From Ampelocalamus luodianensis (Eukaryota; Streptophyta; Magnoliopsida; Poales; Poaceae), in contig CM070639.1 in NCBI GenBank assembly GCA_036346255.1, positions 6,830,001-6,894,000 of the forward strand: a DNA stretch of 64,000 bases, in the 5' to 3' direction. A program made the translations under genes and the position numbers. The notes below the pieces were generated by a model. That model did not search any database, had not been told where the DNA came from, and saw nothing but the letters and a program-made list of their open reading frames with translations. Positions 23,676-36,600 of the stretch are shown here, piece by piece. Position 1 is the stretch's first letter. Every line of letters begins with the position of its first letter.

Positions 23676-24017
23676 ATTTTCTGTTCTAGTCATTGCCAAA
23701 GAAATGTTCCCGATATACATGCATCTCTATTTAATGCGGTTTTCAAGGACGGTTTTTTAAGGTTTGATCAGTTCGTCGCCTGCTGCATGCTCTGTCATTG
23801 ACTGCCTTTACATTACTAGTTTATTCGCAGTTTACATTCAGAGGCATGCAGATCTTGGACGCACATAAGCATATACATTAACATATTCATGAAGTATATC
23901 TTTATCTGAAGACCGAGACATGCAGATCTTGGCGGCACATTCCCCATGCATATAAAGTGCATCCATATCTCATTGTCTCTGTAGCTGGCTTCCTCTCGTT
24001 CATAAACACATATTGCC

Positions 24018-24262
24018 TCTGATCAAGAATATATGATGTTTTGAATATCTATATAGTCTTCAACATGAACTTTGACCATTACTTTTTATATAAGCATGTT
24101 CATAAAATATTGTATTATAAAAATAATTTTCATGACTAATCTAATTATACCATTTTTACATAATCAATACAAATAGTTTTTTTTTAACATATTAGTAATC
24201 AAAGTTAAGAAAGTTTGACTGCACATTTTATGAAACATCATATATTTCTGAACGGAGACAGT
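24018..24262. mobile_element. Stowaway-like MITE remnant
   Basis: The right end, read in reverse, gives CTCCGTTCAGAAATATATGA, close to the CTCCCTCCGT-type Stowaway terminus. The left end has CTCTGATCAAGAATATATGA in mirrored position. AT-rich interior. The TA duplication could not be confirmed. Confidence 0.5.
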
Positions 24263-24502
24263 TTGATATATATGCAACTTAATTAATTAGATCAATTTTC
24301 ATGGGAAAAATTCAATGTTGCAATGAAAACCAAAATTAATTATATATTTTCCAATAAGGATTTCTTGTTTAATTGCTGAACACAACGGCAGTTGTAGCAG
24401 AGGAAGTTCTTTTGTATGTCCAAGGTTGTATGATTGTTTAATCTACACTGATCATGTTCATCAAGATAAAGAAAGGATCACAGGGGACGAATATAATTAA
24501 GG

Positions 24503-24650
24503 GGCAATTCGCCACATGCCATTGAATAACTTCAAATCTTCGTAACATGACACTGGTGTCTCACCGACATGTGGGCACATAGCCTTAGCCTCACAACGAG
24601 TGACGTATTGCGAATCATGTAGTTATTCAATGACATATTGTAAATTTCCT
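24503..24650. mobile_element. Short inverted-repeat MITE
   Basis: The left portion GCAATTCGCCACATGCCATTG mirrors AATGACATATTGTAAATTTCC at the right, including ATTGAATAACT / AGTTATTCAAT. Flanks TAATTAA on both sides may be the duplication. About 150 bp and non-coding. Confidence 0.55.
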
Positions 24651-24659
24651 GTGTAATTA

Positions 24660-25518
24660 ACTACGGAGCGAAGATCACAGTATTTTATTGGACCCTCAGC
24701 TTTAGGAACATACTAGCTACTAATCATCTTGATTTGGAACAAATTTTGTAGGCAGCACAGAGTGACACAGCCAGATCATAATAAACTGGGAGGTGCTAGC
24801 TACTTGTATATCCATACTAGAGAATCTAGACTAAATATTCAAACTTGAATATTAATCTCGCAGGATTATTGTACGTGCACGAAACACGATGAGTAATTAA
24901 CCACTGTGTTTACTTTGGTTAACTTGCTCATTTCTGTTGATGAAATAATTAAGTAGTGTAACCATGCATGGTAAAGTTATTTCCAAGGTAATCAATAACC
25001 ACCAAGTACAATTGCCGATTCATTATCATCTCTATAAACTAGCACATTGATCAAGGGTAAACCTGCAAATTGGTATCTCACACAACAATGCACAATCTTA
25101 ATACACAACTAGCATAACCATGCGTGCTCATTGTTCCGTTGAGATGAATTTCACAATATGACCATCAATAAGAAAAAGAACAACACAAATATATGTGTGA
25201 AATTTTGAAGGAAATAATACACACTATGAATTCCATACCAAGTTCCTCATGTAATTAAACATAGTAGTATAGTTAAGTAACTTAACACACATAACCCTCC
25301 ATGAGTTAACAACTCTTGCAACATTTTCCTACTACATCCAACTGCCAAGTACACAACATTTAACCAACTTAAAACTCAAAGGGGGGAAAAAACATGTAAA
25401 AACCAACAACACCAACCTAATTGAAGAACACAACACCATACCACATAACCCTAAAATTAACTAAGGGAGACCTAATTCAGTGGCATCCATCCATGCAGAA
25501 CCCATGCATCCCCGACGG
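24660..25518. other. Intergenic, 3' side of the Dof gene
   Basis: AT-rich, no gene recognised. The right end should contain the Dof 3' untranslated region. Confidence 0.5.
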
Positions 25519-26851
25519 TCACAACACATTCCCCGACGACGACGAGCTGAACCCGGACAAGAACTCCGTGGGCCACCCGCCGCCGCCGCCGGCCCAGTAC
25601 TGCTCATTCGCCCCGACGAAATTGGCGCCGCCGCCGTGCTCCTCCATCTTGACCGACGCCAGCTGCGCGAGCAGCCCCGACGCCACGCCCCTCGGGAACC
25701 CGTCAGCGAGGGCGCCGACGTCGCCGTCGGCGAAATGGTACCCGTGCAGCCCTTGCTGCAGGAACTGCGGCTGCAGGAGCGGCAGATGGTGGTGGTGGTA
25801 CCCCTCCAGCGACGCCTCCAGCGCGGCGGCGGCCGCGGCGGACGGGAGGGCGAGGTGGTGTGGCAGGCCCTGCATGCTGGCGATGACGTCGGCCGCGGCC
25901 GCGGCAGCGCTTGTGGTGGTGGAGGTGGAGGTGGTGGAGGAGGAGGACGTGGCGGCCGTGGCGCCTCCGGATCCGGCGCCACCCTGGCGGGACGACTTCT
26001 TGCTGGAGCGCTTGGTGTTGCGGCGGCACCCGCCGCCGACGGGGACGGTTCGGAGCGCGCCGCCGCGCGTCCAGTAGCGGCGGCACGCCTTGCAGAAGTG
26101 GCGCGGCTGCGAGAGCGAGTAGTTGTTGAAGTAGCAGAACTTGGTGTTGGTCGAGTCGCAGCGCGGGCACCGGAGCGTGCCGGGCTCCGGGAGCGGCACG
26201 CGGGCCAGCCGCGCGCGTTCCGCCATCGACACGGCCGGCCTCGGCTGTGCCGCCCCCGGCCCCGCGGCCTGCAGTGAGGTCGACGAGCCACCCGCCGGCC
26301 CGCTTGCCGCCGTGTCACCGGTGGGGCCGCCCGGCAGCGGCGCTAGGCCGGACGGCGGAGGGATCAGGTGGTGGTGGTCGTTGCCGCCTCCGCTGATGAG
26401 GCACTGGTGTGGCTGCTGCTGTATCTGCATCAGTAGTGCAAAGATTAAAGCAGGAAATTAAGATTATTTAACTTTAAAGCATGGTATATTCAAGAACATG
26501 CTTAGGATGACGCCTTTAATTTTATCTATATTCTCATGAGAAGAAAGCAAATTAACAAAATTGCGATCAAATAACAAAAATTTGGAGCAAAGAATGAAAG
26601 CATAGATCATGAAGAAGTAGCTTGCTTGTGCTGCATCAATTATTTCATTATGCTTGTGCCGATGTGCATATATATATGCTTGTCGATCAGTTTGTGCGAT
26701 TAAATTAAGTGTTGAAATGGATGGAACATGGAAGATGGAAGTAGTAGTAAAAGAAGAAGAAAAAGATATATATAATTATATATAGATGATCATCAATTAC
26801 CTGGCTCCAATTTGGAGGGTCTAGGAAGATTGGGAGTGAGGAGAAAACCAT
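25519..26851 (-). CDS. Dof zinc-finger transcription factor
   Basis: Two exons on the minus strand. Exon 1 (26851-26801) encodes MVFSSLPIFLDPPNWSQ and ends at CAG/GTAATT; exon 2 (26424-25519) starts after TGATGCAG with IQQQPHQ. The product is about 318 residues. The Dof finger at about 101-155 has all four metal cysteines: CPRC, FCYFNNYSLSQPRHFC and KACRRYW, then TRGGALRTVPVGGGCRR. After it come a basic Arg/Lys/Ser tract, Ser/Thr and Ala runs, a His run and a Gly-rich C-terminus. The MVFSS N-terminal peptide and intron position are typical of the Dof2.4/Dof5.1/OBP3 group, which is involved in vascular and organ patterning. Dof proteins bind AAAG cores in the nucleus. The frame on the opposite strand is a composition shadow. 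Exact paralog not assigned. Confidence 0.93.
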
Positions 26852-27217
26852 GGTGATCGATATGACGAACAAGCAAGTCCCCTTCTTCCTCTTCTTGGAC
26901 ACTTACTAATACTTTGTGACAGTACAGTTTCAGAGAAGAGATGGTGAGGAGGGAAACCACAACTTTTCTTTCGTTGCTCTCCCACAGCAAGTGGTGTCTT
27001 TTATAATTTATGTGGCATTCCTTAGCCTCTAAGAGAGAATGGGCTAGTATAGGAACTGACTATGCAAGAGACAGAGATGGAGAGGGTGCTAAGTTAGCTA
27101 GCTATAGCTAGTGGGGATGGATGTCATGACTCACATGAGAGAGGAAAAGGTGATGGCTGGGGAAAAGGAGGAGGAGGCCATGGCAAACCCTAACAGTAGG
27201 AGAGAGAAAGAGAGAGG

Positions 27218-27219
<2 letters not shown>
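26852..27219 (-). promoter_or_regulatory. Dof upstream region
   Basis: Immediately 5' of the Dof start. A TTATAAAAG-like sequence on the minus strand (about 26998-27006) is a possible TATA box, 150 bp above the ATG. Several CTTT/AAAG cores are present, but these are common by chance. Confidence 0.35.

Positions 27220-27265
<46 letters not shown>
27220..27265 (+). repeat. Compound microsatellite (GT)n(GA)n
   Basis: About 15 GT units followed by about 8 GA units, 370 bp upstream of the Dof start codon. It is likely polymorphic, and GA tracts can bind BBR/BPC factors in plants; whether this one does is not shown. Confidence 0.9.
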
Positions 27266-29130
27266 TGAGTGAGGTTAGTGTGTAGGATGCATATTGTGAG
27301 GTGACATGCTAAGGAAACATGGATGGCACCACCAGCCAAGGGGAGGGCTCCAGCACAACGGAGAAGATGAGTGAGATCAGTAGTGAAGGCCCCTCTCCTG
27401 GTGCTGCCCTGTATTTATACACCTCCAAAGGCAAAAAAAAAAAAGGAGGGAAAGCTGGTCTTCTTGGTGCCTGCCTGCCTGAGACTGGCCCAGTGTTTGT
27501 TCTGTGGCCCTAATCTGCTGGTAGAATTATATTCTTATGTATGTACGGACGGATGCATGTACATCTGTATGTACGTAGGAGTAGGACAAGCTTCTTGCGT
27601 ATGGCTCAAGCTCCCGGAAAGTCACATCTATAATCACATTTATTTGCATATATATTTATGCAGGGTGGAGTTAATTTCAAGGACGCAGACAAGGTCCAAG
27701 CAAGTTAACATCCAAGCACGATTGCCTATATATACTTTCTTTTGTGTTCCCCAGTCCTATGTAATTCGCACCTGTGTATTACTTTTCTATTCCTGAATGT
27801 TTTCTTAATCTTTCCTGCGTTTCAAACGGGACCGGGAGTGAGGAGGTCCGGCCACTTTAGCTTCTTTTGACATGCAGATGCTGATGCAGATACACATCAG
27901 TTAATCAATTCTTCTTTGGCTAACTGCGGCAATGGTTGCCGGATTCGATCGGCACCAAGCTGAAGCTAAGCATATCGAAGCCGGCCGGTGGTCCAGATCG
28001 GCGAGAATAAGGTCACGTCCAGTGCATCTGCACTGCGCTGCGTGCTAAGTTCAGGGAAGCATCCATCCGCCGTTCGATCGAGGGGACCAACCATGGCATG
28101 GCAAACCATCGCTCTTCGTCGAGTCGCTAGCTGTCGTGCGCGATTGTAAAGCGGAACGCGTACGTAGGCCAGCACTTAGCACTTATATATATATAGGGGT
28201 AATTTGCTCAGCAATACTACATAGATACCACAAGTTAGAAAATAACATCGATGTGTCACTGACCTGTTAACTCATAACCCACCTGTTATTCTCACATTGG
28301 TTGTTAATTTTTAATTTATACATTATTCCAATGTTGCTGGGTAAATTTTCCGTACGTATATACATATCGTTGATCGTGACACGACACATATCCTGGCTAC
28401 TGGTTGCATGCAAATCTTCCTATGCATCTTGGCCAGGAAGACTCCTCCATAGGTCCTGGCCGGCCATCGGCGCTGGCTAGTAGTAATATATAGGCGGTCA
28501 AAGATCGGCAAGCCGGGATGGCAGAAGAAAAGCGGCAAAGGAAGCCAAGGGGCACCACACACACCATGTGACGCCAAGGCGGAGAGGAATCGATACATGC
28601 AACACAGCGGAGCGCGGACTCCGAGGCAAGCTTCGCCTGCTGCTGGGGGCAAATCTGGGTAACAAAAGCTTCGCCTGCTGCTGCTGCTGCTGCAATGAAA
28701 GGAGATGAGATGCCGTTCAAATCAATTCTTGTTCAAATGAGACGCTGCCAGTACAAGAGATGCCGTGCAGTGCCCATCTGTTTTCTCGCAAGCTGCAGGC
28801 GTTCGCTTGGCTCGCTTTACATGCTCCGAGACCGAGGAAAGGAAATCCAAGGGCCTAAGGAACGGCGGCAGTGAAGCCGCCTGGCCCCATTCAACGGAAC
28901 ACAAAACACAGGGCCACCCACCCATCCATCCATTCCAACCGACCAAGCAAAGGCCGCCACGACCAGCGAGTCTAGCAAAAGCAGCGATTGCTAGTACATC
29001 TCAGTGCGCAACGAACAGCGCTAGACGACACGAATCTACGTCTAGTTTTTTTTGTTTCGAGACTAAGGGAGCTCCATTAATAAAATTGAGCTCTGTTACC
29101 ATCTCTGTTATCATCTGATGCGACAAATGG
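27266..29130. other. Intergenic, nothing recognised apart from one MITE
   Basis: Mixed-composition DNA. Short frames on both strands (for example 28323-28720 and 28765-29118) have no domain, and their overlap on both strands argues against coding. Confidence 0.5.
28193..28355. mobile_element. Short inverted-repeat MITE
   Basis: GGGTAATTTGCTCAGCAATA at the left mirrors AATGTTGCTGGGTAAATTTTCC at the right, around an AT-rich core. About 160 bp. Target duplication not resolved (AT dinucleotide repeats at the left). Confidence 0.5.
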
Positions 29131-29963
29131 TGTCTCGATATTTTGATAAGAAGGATAAATTCGATTTGAGGAGATGATTCTCACGATTCAACTACCAATC
29201 ATACATGACTAATATACCCGGTAATCGCTGAACCAACTCCAAGATTGTTATCGATCTCGTTAGAAGCACGATCGACCTGGCCATGAAAATCAATTCCTGC
29301 AAGTAATCGAAGAACAAGCAAGAACAAGGTAGATAAGCAATCTGAAATTGCAAATAAGAATAAGTTTCGTATTGAAAATTGGGGTTCTGAAGAACAATGT
29401 CGCTGGTATACTTGTCGAACAAGAGGGCAATGTATAAAGTAACAAAGGCTAAACTTCAATATAACAAAACCCGAGTTTTTAGCAAAGGGGCGGCGGCTCC
29501 TATAAGAGGAGTTGCGACCAAGGAGGTGGCTAGGGTCGTCCTAGGCCAGGGAGGAGGACACACCAACCTGGGCTTGACCCAGCACGATTACAAAGCCTAA
29601 ACTGGCCCAAACAGGTGACACAACACCTTCTTTTGATGATTGCGATGCATAGACAACGAATCTAAAAGTGGGGCTGGATCTGTTGTAAAGGCCTCGTCGT
29701 AACCTTTCAATCAAGTACTTGTGCACCTCCAACGGACTCTATATGTGCAAGTTATGAATGTTTTAAGTTGGTGTTGTTAGGCTAACTCCGAATTGATCTG
29801 GAATTGAAACTGGGCCGGCCTGGACTTGTTGTGGTAGTAGTGCTGCTCCCCTTGCCTTGCTTCCTGAGTAGAATAACATCACAAGACTTAGGTAGCAAAC
29901 CATCCTCAATACCAAAATTATGAACTCCTAAAAACGAAGTTGCCTGATAATTTAGTTGACGAC
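29131..29963 (-). pseudogene. Ty3/gypsy polyprotein tail and adjoining LTR remnant
   Basis: Minus-strand 29963-29782 gives RQLNYQATSFLGVHNFG and LLPKSCDVILLRKQGKG, the same tail type as at 822-1190. Downstream on the minus strand (29780 to about 29130) is the counterpart of the post-tail sequence, including ATAACTTGCACATATAGAG versus GTAACTTCATACAGACTC in the other copy. It is cut at 29963 by the LTR that begins at 29964, so the upstream pol is missing. Confidence 0.6.
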
Positions 29964-30645
29964 TGTCATGACCCAAAAATACAATTATGGACCCTCTATA
30001 TATAATATACTAGTCTAAGATCACGCTAGTGCACACAGTGTCAACATAGATGAATATCGATCCACACAAAATAAATAATAACATAAACGATTAATTTGAA
30101 TAACAAATAATGGTTTTGACTTTATGGTCGAGTTTATACTTATTAAGTCACGCAGGGCTAACAACAGTTAAATAAGCAGCAGCGGAACAAATAAACTTCA
30201 GCGGAAACCCATTGATTCGCCACTAGCAATCGACTGAAATCAAGACCTAACGCTTAGCACCGTCGTAGAACTCCTCCTCAAAAGCGGGCGACGATTCCTC
30301 CACTTCAACTGCATGGTTGCAGCAAGAATGAGTACTCTGAGTCTCAACAAGTTGTACTACAGAATGCAAATATAGATGAAGGCTTATTACAAGTAAATTG
30401 GCTTATGTGGTTATTTTACAATAAAACAACATTTGCAATTGAATACAAATAATAGATTAAAAACATAATTCAAAGCAAATACACAATAATAATTTAATAG
30501 TTGTTTTCACAAAGGACACAAAACTTAATCAAATTTTTTCACACAGCCATATGAGTTTAAATCACACAACTGTCCCTTCCCAATTGTTTTTATAAAAATC
30601 TACCCCTCGTGTGAAATCCCTGAGCATGTCCATGACCGCAGACGT

Positions 30646-31973
30646 TGTAGAGAAACAGGTAGGCTACACTAACGCAAATTAAAAAATTCTACCCGTAAAC
30701 CAAGATCACTGCAGTTATAGATCACGGTCTTACCACTAGACACGCAGGTGCGGAAGTTGATGCAGCACGTCGGGGCAGTGTAGTCGTACTAAGTTGATGC
30801 AGCACGTCGAGGCAGAGTAGTCGTACTACTTCCTCGTCCTCGTCGTGGCGTCCCACGTACAGCTCCTCTCTTGCGGTTCGTCCCAACGCTACAGATGCGG
30901 CGCCCCACACGTACAGGAGGAAGCGACGCACACCGGACTACTAGATCCGCGCGAGCGACCAGGGCATGGGAGGGGTGGCGGCTAGGGTTTGAGTATGTCA
31001 CGAAAAACTCATCACTCATCTCGTGCGCCCCTGCCCTCCTTTTATAGACGTCCTTACAATGGGCTTCTACGAATAGAGGCCCATTAGGACTCAATGCCCA
31101 GTCTAATTCGGATCCAATCCGAATTAGGCTTCAGCCTCTTAAGTGTGTGACCCTATGGTTCACGTATGTTTAGACATAACGCGAGTACACATACTTGGTC
31201 AATAGTTGGTAACGGCCTCTAGCAAGACGTGCCAACTCCTAAACATACACAAAGATCATATCGGACGAACCATCACAACGTTATGTACATGCCAATCCCT
31301 TTGCCTCACGATATTCGGTCGAGCTCCAAGCTGACCACTCTTTCTCGATCTTGTGATCCGGAATCCCTTACTAGGTTAACTCTTAACCTTAAGTAGCATG
31401 GTCATGCATTTCTGGATCCGATCACTCGAGGGGCCCAGAGATATCTCTCTCAGGTAGAGAGGGGCAAATCCCATCTCGACTGACCATGCCTCGCAACATG
31501 CTTCATGACAAACCCGAAAGCTACCTTTATAACTACCCAGTTACGGAGTAGCGTTAAATAGCCCCTAAGTAGGTCGATTCACATCTCAAGTACATGCGAC
31601 AATCTCAGGTCTAAGGACAAGGCGTACACATTGTGTAGAGAGAACCATAAGTGTAATTGCTATGTCTCATGTTGGGTCGGTCCAACCCCATGTTCTAAAC
31701 ATGTGTCCACATTATTGGTTTGACATCTCCATGTCTATGACCTGTGAAATATGGTCATCAACCGATACATGTGCTAATCCATCTTTCACGTGTGTCCTCA
31801 CATGAACTCCGACTAGGGACAACTTTAGAATAACCATACAAGTAAAGAGTTTCACAAACAAGTCACATATTTGTTAATCAACACAAAGGCAATATTCAAG
31901 GAACATTTATTAAATTATGGATACAACGAAATATCATCATCAATATGATTGCCTCTAGGGCATATCTCCAACA
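30646..31973 (-). mobile_element. Solo copia LTR of Angela/BARE type
   Basis: The minus-strand 5' end is TGTTGGAGATATGCCCTAGA, the hallmark start of Angela/BARE-like copia LTRs; the 3' end is GTTTCTCTACA. Length 1328 bp. Flanks are GACGT (30641-30645) and AACGC (31974-31978), differing by two transitions, so the duplication is decayed rather than exact. Excision rejoins a host phrase (GTCCATGACCGCA ... GGCTATCCGAATAG) that parallels the uninterrupted LTRs at 34415 and 53115. No internal domain is present. Confidence 0.75.
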
Positions 31974-33174
31974 AACGCGGCTATCCGAATAGATTGTTTA
32001 ACATTCTGCAGAGGTAGTACACTTTACCTATACGATATAATCAGTGTAGCTAGCACTAATCATAACAAAACTTTTCTAAAACTTCATCTCAACCATTGAC
32101 ACTCCCGATGTGTTTTATCGTCACACCAATCCAAACACAGTGCTTTGGTATAACACACACCGTTAGACCTGAAGACGGCGAACCACTCATAAATGTGGCT
32201 TACAAAGTAGTCCACACCTTCGTCCATCACTGAACTCCTAACCTACAAACTGAGTAGTCAATGTCGAGAATCTGTAACTTACTAAGTTAGACCTATCTCA
32301 TACCAGGCATGTGGTTGTACAGTTGTAGCTCAGTTCAATGGTGTACAAAATTAATTCCTTAATTGACCAAGGCAAGATTTCTAATTTCTAACTATGCTAC
32401 AAAGATTATCATTCCCAATCACAAAACTCCACCATATCACACAGTTTTCACCACTTGTCTTAGTCTAAATATTTTCCCACCCTATTGGTTCAGTGCAACA
32501 CATGTCATCAACAGGTAATGATACACAGCACATAGTTTTACACAAAGTTTCATAGTCACTTAGTCAAATTTATAATTGCAACTCAGTTGAATGAATGATT
32601 TGTTGCATGGCTAAGCAAAAAAGCAAACTACTTGTATCTAACCAACCCACGTTAGTGCTACCATAATACCAATTAAATAATTAATCAATCTAGGGTGACA
32701 AAATATCATGACATAACAATAAACAAGGTGGATATAAACAATTTGAATGAATAGCTATACCCAAAGCATTTAAATAAATACTTAAAGTAAATGCAATAAT
32801 CGAATCAAAGTAATTTTGAAGAAAAAAAACTGGGTTCAACATGATTAAAGGTATAATATGCCTTGGAATAGATCTTGGTTCTGGTCTTGGTCTTGGTAAA
32901 CTCCTCCTTCCTCAAAATCTCCCGAAGTAGTAACGTCTACTCGCAAACGAAACAAACAAATACAAAACAAAAATAAAACAAACTCCAAAAATTAAATAAA
33001 AATCTCAAGAAAATAGATCTCGAATTTAGATGAATTTAAAATTTTGAATGGGCTCAAACAGAGTTCGGATGAAGAAGAACAAGCTTCTGGAAGTTCTAAA
33101 CCTAAAGAAAAAGAAAAAGACATTGTTTATTGATTTTCCGATTTTTTTTTTTACTGAAAAACTGGTTTATGATG

Positions 33175-33590
33175 TGAGCCTTTTTATTTTTTTTAATCCT
33201 TTTTAAAAAAATTATTTTAAAGATAGCCCCTTCCTAACTTTATTTCTGATTTTGACCCCTTTTGTCATGCCATGACCTGTGGCGTGACCAAACTGTGCTG
33301 TCACGTCACCAATCGCGGTATGACCAAACTGTGTTGTCACGCCACCGACCTCTTTGGACGCGTCCATTTCTAGGCTAAGTCCTATCACGCCAAGAGGAGT
33401 GGCGTGACAGCACAGTTTGGTCACGACGAGGTCTGTGGCATGACAACGTTTGTCACGCCACGCGTTGTGGCGTGACCAAATAGGCCAGAATTGAAAATAA
33501 AGTTAGGAAGATATTATCTTTTAAAGAAAATAAAAAGGATTAAAAAATTTAAAAAGCTCTTATGACGTCAGCATGACGTCAGTCCTGATT
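33175..33590. mobile_element. Foldback element with repeated GTCACGCCA motifs
   Basis: Arms 33175-33250 and 33485-33560 are imperfect inverted repeats (TTAATCCTTTTT...CCTTCCTAACTTTATTT and complement). The centre holds many copies, in both orientations, of TGGCGTGAC / GTCACGCCA and CCAAACTGTG. Two TGACGTCA-like sites follow at about 33563-33580. Non-coding. Superfamily not determined. Confidence 0.65.
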
Positions 33591-33642
33591 TTCGGAATTA
33601 AAATAAAACCAGGGAAATTGGAGTAGAGGCTGATATGTGGGT

Positions 33643-36600
33643 TGTGAGGACCCCAATTTATTTGGTTTGTAACGCTTAACCAACCACCTGGTCCTAGCAT
33701 TACAAATCAAATAAACCAAAACCTCGAGATATGTATACTTCCCAGAAGCGGTATACACACCTCCCACAAAAGTATGCATCAACTCCATTCCAAACATAGA
33801 GTCCAAACATCACACTACCAAACGGAAGATAAACAAAAAGTAGAGTTATTACAGACAAAGGCCGACAGGCCAAGATACACAAATAACAAGAACGACAGCG
33901 GAAGCAAAAGCGCCAAAAGATGGCTATAAACAAAGCCAATCAGCGTGCCTTCACCCACAAGGCATCTGACCGGACCGCCAAGCCTAGTCGTCGTCCACGA
34001 AACGGCAACACAGCTCACAGAAGTGAGACCCTTGGGGCTCACCTTCTTCCTCTGCAACAAAACATTAAGCAAAGCACCTGAGTACAAAGATTGTCTTTGT
34101 ACCCGCAAGACTGACGTGTGAACTAGCAGACCTGTTCATATGCTACATGCAGGCTTGTTTGGTGGAGGCCATATGTTTTATTTGCATAAAGCCAACTTTA
34201 TTTGCAATAATGTAATACAGTTTGAAGGCAAGTTTGCAATTCATTTTTGATTGAAATAACAGTAAGGATAATAAAAACAAAAGAGTAAAGGTAAACAACC
34301 TAGAAGTGACTATCCCAATAGTCACCACAACAATAGCACGAATCCCAGATTCGTACCACCCTTCAAGTTTTTAATTTAAATGTTGTAGTCTAACTCTTGA
34401 TAAGCTTACCCAAGCGTGTCCATCACCTAGGACGAGGCTATTCGAATAGTTTTTAACCTGCAGGGTGTACCATGCACCCACACTTGATCGCCTTTAAGCC
34501 AAAGCACACTACAGAAGGTATGCAAGCACTGACTAAGTCCTCGAGACTTTTTCCAATATTGTGTATTAACTACGAGCCGCTCGTATGGATAGAAATCCAT
34601 ACGCTTACATGGTAAAGCCGAAAAGACAACTACCTTTGCGGGTAAAGCTTTTGGACAACTACCATGCTCCCAACACCATCCCTCCTGCGACCTCCTGCGA
34701 CCGAGCCAATACACGCCAAAGTACTAGGTCAAGAGAGGTCCCACACCCTCTAGTGTGGTTAGCACGCCGAAATGCCTGGATAACAGGTACTCACAAGATG
34801 TTCGGTCCTTAATTGACTCGGGCACCTTTCCAGTCACACCCAACAGATCACACCAATCTTACCATTGTGCCCAAGTCTAAATCATTTTTATTTTGTTTTC
34901 ATTTTTAGATTTGTAAATAACAAGGCATAAGAACAATAATAATTTCATGTGATCAAGATTATCGACTAAGTCGATAATCGCCCAATTCTACCGGAAGCTA
35001 AGCATGGCTAAGCATCTGAACACGTAAACTACTAAGTGATAAGAGTTCATCCAACGAACTCTAATCACAGCAAGTAACCTAGGCTCAGGTAGTAGAGATC
35101 AATATTTCACCTACAGGATATGCACTCACGGATTTAACTAATCAATTTAACACAAATTAAGCAATGCATACATACAAATTGAAACAAAATATTAGATTTT
35201 AAAATCTGGGATTAACATGATCAAACCGCTTGCTTGTGTTTTTGCTCAATATGCTCAACTCATTGCGGAGGATCGTTCTCGTGGTTACCGCAAATGTCGA
35301 AGCCTAACGATTGAACAAATAACAAATAATAAGAACGAATAACACCGCAAAACTCAAACATTCAAATACAAACACAAATTCATACACGAAGCTAGACCAT
35401 CACAATAGGAATAACAAAATAGTCACTCTGAGATGTTTCAAATTAGACATGCTTTCATGTGATTGATCTACCCACTCACTTATTTACCAAGTTAACCACA
35501 AAATCAATCCTCTTATATGTTTTAATCTTTCGATGGACTTTGATGGTGATTGTGTGCACATCTATTAACTAAGTATCGAATAACACAATAGAAGTAACTA
35601 GCTATTCTAATGCCACCAGCATCGATATGACTTCATTTAGGCCTACAATGTGCTTTAAGAGGACAATTACTATCTTATCAATCAACTAATAGACGCTAAG
35701 ACATTTTCTAATTAAGTTTGGGTTTGAATAACATTTCAGCTACTACACACCTAAGCATCATACCAACATATTGTAAGGTTATCAAAATTCAAAGATGCTA
35801 CTACTCCAAATCTTACTACACCGATAAATCAAAAGTACAGAGACAACACTAGTTCAACTACATCTTCCTTAATCATACAAGCCACAAGAAATGAAACCTA
35901 TAAATATTAACTAAACGACTTCATTCATGCTAACCCCAACTACTAGGGGAACCATCAAGCACTAACATAATTTGAAAAGCAAGCCAATCTACCAAGTTCA
36001 GTAACTGACAACAGAGGAAACACAATATGACAACAGAGAAAAACATACAGGGACTAGCAACTACTTGCTTCTAACCTCAAACCCAAATCTTGATCATACA
36101 AGAGCTTGAACTAATGAACAATCACAAACATGTTTAACAACTAATAAACAGGTTTTAAGGGAGTGGGCCCCACTGACAGTGAAACAACAGAGGGCAAAAC
36201 CAAAGAACAGAGGAGCTCGGGCGGCGCTGGACCTGGAAGTCGTCGCCGGCGAAGGAGTGGCGGCGCGGGCTATGCGACGGCCAAAATGGGTTGTTGGAGA
36301 ACTGCTGAAGGCGAAGGTGGTCTCGAGGCGTAGGAGATGCACCGAGGCGGCGGCGGCGACGAGCTCGGGCGGCGGTGGGGTGACAAGGTGCGGCGCACGA
36401 GAGGAAGACGATGAAAACTAGTGCGCGCATGAGCATCGGTGGGTTACGAGAACTCACCGGTGTGCTCGGCGGCGACGAGACGCACCGGAGTGGCGGCGGC
36501 GCGAGCTGCGGCGGCGCAAGGTGGTCAACGGCGGCGAGGCTGAGGTGAGCGAGAGGACGTGTGAGTGAGCGGAGAAGGAAGGTGGAGTCGAGCGATGCTC

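Larger units (their letters stand above)
29964..33642 (-). mobile_element. Third chromovirus-like LTR, partial, with nested insertions
   Basis: Starts (plus strand) TGTCATGACCCAAAAATAC, the mirror of the TGTGAGGACCCC ends at 33643 and 52355. It shares their layout: a CAGCGGAA phrase (about 30178-30210), a GAGTACTC stem beside a GCAGCAAGAATGAG phrase (about 30320-30345), and GCATGTCCATGAC...GGCTATCCGAATAG. The last is split by the copia LTR at 30646-31973. The TGTAACA end was not found; the region runs up to the next LTR at 33643 and contains a foldback element. It is probably a truncated LTR. The rest (31980-33160) is AT-rich without frames. Confidence 0.55.

Noticed and set aside
25421..26461. 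Several long frames on both strands over the Dof gene
   Set aside because: Only the minus frame with the Cys4 Dof finger has protein logic; the others are Arg/Pro/Gly-rich GC shadows.
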